Below, piece after piece: positions 35,599 to 41,286 of a stretch of DNA of 41,286 bases (the stretch's first letter is position 1; each line of letters opens with the position of its first letter). Location: assembly GCA_037447655.1 (NCBI GenBank), contig JBBHKE010002281.1, forward strand, positions 1 to 41,286, written 5' to 3'. Position numbers and translations under genes: made by a program. This DNA is from Zygnema cylindricum. Its lineage: Eukaryota; Streptophyta; Zygnematophyceae; Zygnematales; Zygnemataceae. The notes under the pieces were generated by a model. It worked only from the letters and a program-made list of their open reading frames with translations. It was not told the DNA's origin and did not search any database.

Positions 35599-36820
35599 CT
35601 TCTCTCCCATCCTTGTACTCTATCTCCACAGTGGGGATCTTTTGTAGCTTGGTAAAGAGGTGCTTGTCACAACATATATGCATGCATGCATCTAAATCGA
35701 TGATCTGTCCTTCTTGTGGGGGTTCTCGAATGGCTCCAAGAGCACACATCTGTTTTTGACGGATCTCCTTCTCCTCCAAGTTCTTGTCTAGAAAGAGCTC
35801 CTTATCCTCCTCCTCAGAGGACTCGTCCTCCTCCGTCTCCCCTTTCACTTGTGTGACCACAAGTGCCTTCTTCTTACCCGTGGAAGAACTCCTTGCACGG
35901 TTCTCTTAGAGCCTCAGCTCCTACAGCTTGGTGCAATCAGCTATGAAGTGTCTCGGATTTTTGCATAAATGACAAAGATCCTTTTGAGGCCCCAATCCTT
36001 CAGTTTGATATTTCTCTTACGGCTTCCTCCAATCCTTCCCCCACCGGTCCGTTTTGGCCGCTAGAGCTTGAACGCTCTTTCCTCCTTTCAGAATCTCGAT
36101 AGTGTTCTCCTGCACAAGTATCATCCAGACCACTGCGTTCCACTTCCAAGAACTGTCATCCATTTCCTGCACTCGATACACTATGTTCTCAAACTCACTA
36201 GGCAACTTCATGATGACGGTGTTGACTTTCATCTTTATTGTACCGGTCCACCTCGCACTCTCCATCTCCATATACAAACAAGAGAGATCATTACAGTAGT
36301 GTAACATTTCCCCCCTTTGTAAGTATACTCCCCTAACCTTTGCTATGCCAACGGGAGCTCTTGAATGGTTCTGGCTCTATAAATCTCCAATAAGGTCTCC
36401 CACATCTCCTCGGCCTTGAAAATGTGAAGATGGGAGGTTGTCAAAGCTTGAGTAAGATGCCTCGGAATGAAGTGCTTGGTAGCCATGTTTGTGTATTTCC
36501 ACGTTTGAATATTGTTTTCCTCGGTCTTCATGGCCGTTGCTTTGGGTACCGTGGCGATAGGAGTAAGAGGTGTCTCCTTCACTTTTCCCTTTTGAGATGC
36601 ATTGCTTTCTTTACTGTCTGCCTCCTCCGTTGGGGGAGATACTGCTGCACAAAATCTCACTCCACTAAACCCTGGTGGGATTCCCTAAGATGGACGTTTC
36701 ACTTGTCCACTGACGATACCCTTGTATCGTTTTTCACACTAAGCTCCTACCATCATGGCTTCCTAATAAATGAACCTAGACTTGTTGAAGATCGACACCC
36801 CAGAGGGTGGGCCCATAACT
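35599..36820 (-). pseudogene. Second Copia copy: gag and start of protease
   Basis: This is homologous to 33380-34604 of the left copy. It includes HLTQALTTSHLHIFKAEEMW, a capsid-like segment and the acidic linker before the protease. The protease active site reads IIDLDACM instead of IIDSGASM, and several stops interrupt gag, one of them within the first few codons. Homology stops after YKDGRE exactly where the LTR of the left copy begins. The primer site at 36806-36820 has one mismatch to the tRNA. Confidence 0.88.
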
Positions 36821-37827
36821 TGCAATTCTGTGTCCCCCATTGGACTACAGAACTCAAGAAGCCTTTAGATAATTTTTGACTAACCCCTCTTCAAAAATGA
36901 TCACAGCTACCCAAGAAGGCAAACAAATAATCTGACTGCACCCATGTACAGTGTGAACTCCCCTGAGTTTGCATCAAAAGGAATCAATGAAAACGCCCAA
37001 CGAGACGATAAGTTATCAAGTGGCGAAGATGCCAAAATATATACAAGCTTGTTGTGAGAGAAGCGGCTACCTCCTCAATCTTCTAATTCCTAAACCGCTC
37101 TCACAACCCCTATCAACTAATGTACAAACGAATTAGAGGACAGTACAGTAGAAAAAGGTACTGTGGCCGGTGTACTTTTTGTACGGTGTGAGTACGACTC
37201 TTCCATTGAGTGGACCCTTGTCTTCTTTAGACTCGCTCTCATGCTCTCCGGGATTTCCGCTTCCCAATGTTATCTTGCCACGTGGCGCTAGGTCATGTCA
37301 CATTGGAAAATCGCCAAAGCGGCCATTCCGCGATCTTGGCGATGATGCGTGCCGTTGGATCGAAATTGGATTTGAATGCCAATCGTCAAATATAGATGTT
37401 CGATAAATTTGTTTTGTGCGTGTTCACGTTTCCACTGTTATCCAACTTGTTTCTATGTTTTTTAGCCGTAATTTTGTTAATCGGATTAATGAACTTTTTT
37501 ATATTCAAATAGTAATCATACCCCATGTACTCAAACGGACTTCTACGACAGACCGGTTAGAGCTGAGGGCTAAGCCTTGCTCTGCCGGTTGGAGGTTTAA
37601 GTCCTGCCGCACTCAACCTTTTGTTGAGAGTGACTGATGTCACTCTTCAGTCTTGCCTATGGAGCTGAGGCAGCCATGGCTCCACCACCCTCTCTTTCCT
37701 TCAGTGAATAGAACAAGTATGGGGAATAGAGAGAGGAGTTGGAGGCAGACTGCCTGCGCTTTTTCTTTCATTTTTCACTAAGTTATTTAGACCTCGTAAA
37801 TACTCTATAAATCTAGTAATTTCAACA
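36821..37827 (-). mobile_element. Copia LTR (5' LTR of the right copy)
   Basis: 1007 bp, homologous along its length to 34605-35598 and ending TTCAACA at 37827. It has a TATATA near 37038-37043 and the tRNA-like region at 37545-37612 (GGTTAGAGC at 37555, GGTTTAAGTCC at 37594). Identity to the other LTR is perhaps 80% by eye. Confidence 0.88.
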
Positions 37828-38334
37828 TAAGACTATTCCTTGTTGTATTTTTGCCCACGCTCTTTAATCCACACGGCTCAAAGCCAAGTCCGGAAGGTTT
37901 CCCTCCAACTTTTGTTATTTTTGGGAAGTGGTGAAGTGAAGTTCATATGGAGAGGCATGCAGATCCTGTTGTGCCTTCAGGCTGCGGAACGGTTTGGAGT
38001 TTTTGTGTTTATTTTGTTTGCATTTCGGTTGGGAGTGGGAAAGTGGGATTTGACTGGAATTTGGGAATATTCCTTGTTTGGTTGAAATTGTTTATTTGCT
38101 TTGTTGCCTCTTTGAGAGAACTCTTGTAGAGAATACGATAAAGACCCGAGAGCCTAGTGGCCACCCGTGGCTTAGTATTCTTGTCCAAAAGCTCATTTTC
38201 AAAAGTCTCTCTTTTATTATTATTATTATTTTTTTTATTTTATAAAAAAAAAAGAAAAAAAAAACATTTTTTTTTTGGTTTCTTCTTTCTTTTTGTCATT
38301 CCTTGCCTTCTATATTGTTACGATTCTATTTCCG

Positions 38335-38535
38335 AGCTGCAGATTTAGGTCTGAATTCGGGTCAGATTTGAGGGTTAATCTGCGGAATTAGGGTTTGGCC
38401 GCAGATTTAGGATTTGGGCTGCAGATTTAGGGTTTGTACGGCTTTAGCATTTATTTTTTGGAATCTTTAACCAAAGCTCAGCATATTACCATTCCTTGGT
38501 CGCAGATTTTTGGTTTTGACAGCGTGGATTTAGGG
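38335..38535 (+). repeat. Degenerate GCAGATTTAGGGTTTG repeats
   Basis: At least four variants of GCAGATTTAGGGTTTG occur within 200 bp (near 38338, 38384, 38400, 38421, with GTGGATTTAGGGTTTGGG near 38525). TTTAGGG is the plant telomere unit. Confidence 0.6.
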
Positions 38536-39150
38536 TTTGGGAATCCTTATTTGCCTAATTTCACCTTAATTTGTGTCTCACTTTAAAGTGTGCTCAATAT
38601 TCCTTATCTCTCTTTCCCTTGTTGCAAATTCCTTTGCTAGCTAGTTGATGTTTGGTTTGTGGTGGATTTGATATTCTTTTTTTTTTTCCCGTTCCAAATT
38701 TAATCCTTCAAAAAACCTAGCAAAATAAATATATATATTCAATATATTAGAGTTGAACAAATCAAAACATATAATTATCATTGCTTTATAGTTGGGTATA
38801 GTGTGGCATAGCGCTGATACGCATACCCTAGCAGGATATTAATCGCATGGGTGTTTAGCTGTGGTTTTGGGTATGATAATTCAAAGTGTGGTGCGGAATC
38901 ACGCTTTGGCGCTCTTTAAAGTATGACTGTGACGATCTGCCACGGCTCATCTTTGATAATCACCAGATTATTAATGATGTTCCGTAAGTATTATAATGCT
39001 TTGCGGGTGCAGGAGCGTTCATTTGTAATTTGGACACTCGCGTAGGGGATCAATGTGGATTGGTTCTATTTCAAACTTGTCTTATCGAGCATTTGCATTT
39101 CCCTGCTTTCCTTGCATGCTACTTGTTGTGAGTGTCTTTGAGGTTTCCCT

Positions 39151-39290
39151 ATGACTATCTGGATTGAATTTTCTTTCATAAATCCTGCCGTGGGTGGCAC
39201 TCTTTAGACACTTTTCCTTCAATGACTATCTGGATTGAATTTTCTTTCATAAATCTTGCCGTGGGTAGCACTGTTTAGACAATTTTCCGT
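39151..39290 (+). repeat. 71-bp tandem duplication
   Basis: Two adjacent copies start at 39151 and 39222 with ATGACTATCTGGATTGAATT and continue with a few substitutions (CCTGCCGTGGGTGGCACT vs CTTGCCGTGGGTAGCACT). Confidence 0.9.
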
Positions 39291-41093
39291 ATGTGCCGCA
39301 GTAGATCTGCAACGGAAGGTGCCTAATAGTTCTTTGTTTGTTTTTATAGATCTGGCCCTTCGTCTTTGCCCCACTATCTGCGGGTAGAGATTTTGGTATT
39401 CCGACTTTCTCCTAAATTTGACCATCAGGTCTTGATAGTGACTGCGTGTGCTGATTGTACGAGTGTGGATTGGTCGGACACGTGTTGCATCTCGGTTAGG
39501 CCGTTCGGAACATTTCACTGTTGTAGTCAGGTTTTCTCCCTTGGTTTATGCCCACGGATTGGAATAACCTTCATTATCAATCTGGATCCATCCGAGGCGG
39601 TATATTCTACCGTTATCCGTAGTTAGACCCTTCGGATTTTACCGAATCCTTTATCACACGCGATCCGGTTACTGATCGTGGATCGTCCTCAGTTCGGTCT
39701 GGTTTGAGTTCCAGGTCGCCATTATCCTCCGTTTCATCTAGGTAATACATAGAGAGAACCATAGAAGAATTTTCGGAGGAATTCTTTCCAACTCCTCACA
39801 CTAGTAGGATGTAGCCAGCCCAACTTTGGCACAACCGATGCATCCTCTTTTTGACGACATGGCTTCCTCCTTAGAGGGATCCATGGGTAGGATGTAATTA
39901 TGCTTTTCAGGTCTAAAGGACACCATGTTTATATCTCATTTTCGTATGCTATACGACACGAAAATGTGGGATCTAGCCTTCATATATATGTTGTTTTTGA
40001 AAAGTTAGTTTTGTCCGTACGTGTCGTTTCGTGCGTACACAATGTTTATTGAGTACAGTAGGCAATTTTAATACGTATGCTATTTGGATTTACTGTGGAG
40101 GCTTGAATGGATTTGCGGATTGGGGGAGTAATGGTACTAATTATTTTGGGACGCACGAAGCTATTTAAGTGGCACGAACAAACATATGAAAAGGTATGAA
40201 ATGTGTAAGTCAAATGTACGGCGGATCGCGAAGCGATCCAATTTGGAATGTCTTTAAAAGGTACGCCGTAGGTACAAATCATAATGATGACGAACGGATT
40301 TCGAATTAGAAGTGGCGTAAGCGGCATTTATGGAAAAAATGACGCCGCCGGTACAGATTAATTTGGATGAGATGACGTCATTTCGTTAAGTGGATTTTTG
40401 TGACCACGCGACACGACATCAAGGATGCCGAAAAAGAGCTACGCACGGTGACGCCGTCAGTTTGGTCATTTTAATGAGGGACGCGAAATCGCGTCCATCA
40501 CATGATATTTATTTTGGACGGCCCAGATTCGTTTGACGAAATTCGTAAGGTTTGCAAATATACAACAACGTTTTGTCCTATGTGTATTAATTATTAGTGT
40601 AGATCTATTAGTTTTGACATATCACGAAGTATTCGGGTATACTCACATTAATATAAGTATTTGATTGATTATGTAGGGCTGGTATAACTCCGTACAATCA
40701 GTAGTAAGCTCCAGTGTATATTATCTAGGACACTGTCATTTTGTACTTAGGAACTTTCTGGACAAAAACTGTTTTGCTCCTTTTTGGTAATTTTCATCAG
40801 AGGATTGCTCTCAGTTGTATCAGCAGAATTATCTGAAAATTTGCATGTGTGTTCCTATTTGTATTGGTAATATTATTGCAAAATTTTCAGACCTATTGTG
40901 TATATGTTTTGCTTGGGGCTTCATTGTGAATTTTGTCAGATTTATCAAAGTTTTGGCAAACTGTTTTTCTGCAACTTTGACTGAGTGGTGTGATAAGTAT
41001 GTTTAGTATTTTTATATGAAATTTAATGGGAATACTAAGTGGCCTAAAATATATCTGTTCGTTTAGTTTCAGCCTGTTTTGTTTATTGTGTAG

Positions 41094-41194
41094 AATTCCG
41101 AGTGGACTCTGAAATTCTATTGGCTCCATTGCCCACAGAATTCGCAGATCCAAAAGAACCTAATCTAGATAGTGCCGACTCCAAGTTGATATAA
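41094..41194 (+). CDS. Possible terminal exon of an unidentified gene
   Basis: After a T-rich stretch ending TTTATTGTGTAG, one frame reads FRVDSEILLAPLPTEFADPK and continues to a TAA at 41192-41194. The composition is normal for a protein C-terminus. No upstream exon was found in the window, and I do not recognise the sequence. It may be chance. Confidence 0.2.
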
Positions 41195-41286
41195 ACCCAA
41201 ATAAATGATCCCTTGACAATAAGAACCCCAATATACCTTCACCCCTGTGAAGAGAAGACCTTCTGTGTGCTCAGTTCCACCACAAA

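Larger units (their letters stand above)
37828..41093. other. Unassigned, partly repetitive DNA
   Basis: No gene is supported. It contains a T/A homopolymer tract (38210-38275), telomere-like motif repeats (38335-38535), a 71-bp tandem duplication (39151-39290) and two short perfect palindromes (40223-40239, 40479-40496). Segments such as 39360-39900 have the composition of an old transposon leader, but no termini or domains were found. Confidence 0.45.

Overview
The window is nuclear DNA of a streptophyte (green plant lineage). The evidence is spliceosomal GT-AG introns with T-rich acceptors, a plastid-targeted acyl carrier protein, a plant-type cytosolic ribosomal protein eL43, a plant-type reticulon, telo-box and G-box motifs near genes, and Copia retrotransposon remains. 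I cannot name the species. The repeat content (dense CAGT/TA-type MITEs, a Copia with a half-tRNA primer site) looks unlike a typical angiosperm and would fit a bryophyte, lycophyte or charophyte-grade genome, but that is inference.

Layout. 1-413: truncated MITE. 414-2264: non-coding DNA with a G-box cluster, a CT tract and a telo-box, leading into a reticulon gene (2265-4778, +, five exons, 185 aa). 4779-7576: no supported gene. 7577-11061 (-): a seven-exon gene for a 772-aa, Lys/Ser-rich, apparently disordered protein of unknown function. 11062-14522: MITE array, with a 946-bp long-inverted-repeat transposon nested inside one copy. 14800-16982 (+): eL43 (RPL37A), five exons, 92 aa. 16983-20210: no supported gene. 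20211-24820: a deeply nested repeat block (MITEs, a non-autonomous hAT, an old LTR fragment, TATCGG-rich repeats). 25382-26739 (+): plastid acyl carrier protein, four exons, 141 aa. 26740-30939: no supported gene. 30940-37827 (-): two Copia elements, one inserted in the other, both decayed. 37828-41286: unassigned repetitive DNA, with one possible 3' exon at the far right.

The four genes are unrelated housekeeping-type loci (ER shaping, unknown, translation, plastid fatty-acid synthesis) and do not form a system. The more unusual content is structural. Two copies of one segment each carry an insertion the other lacks, which defines the MITE family (TA target duplication, CAGT ends) and the hAT (8-bp target duplication). 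The Copia primer-binding site matches an internal anticodon-region fragment of initiator tRNA-Met, as in Drosophila copia. Intron 4 of the reticulon holds about five tandem degenerate copies of its own 3' splice-site region.

All gene models were made by eye from splice signals and reading-frame continuity. Repeat identities are estimates, not alignments.
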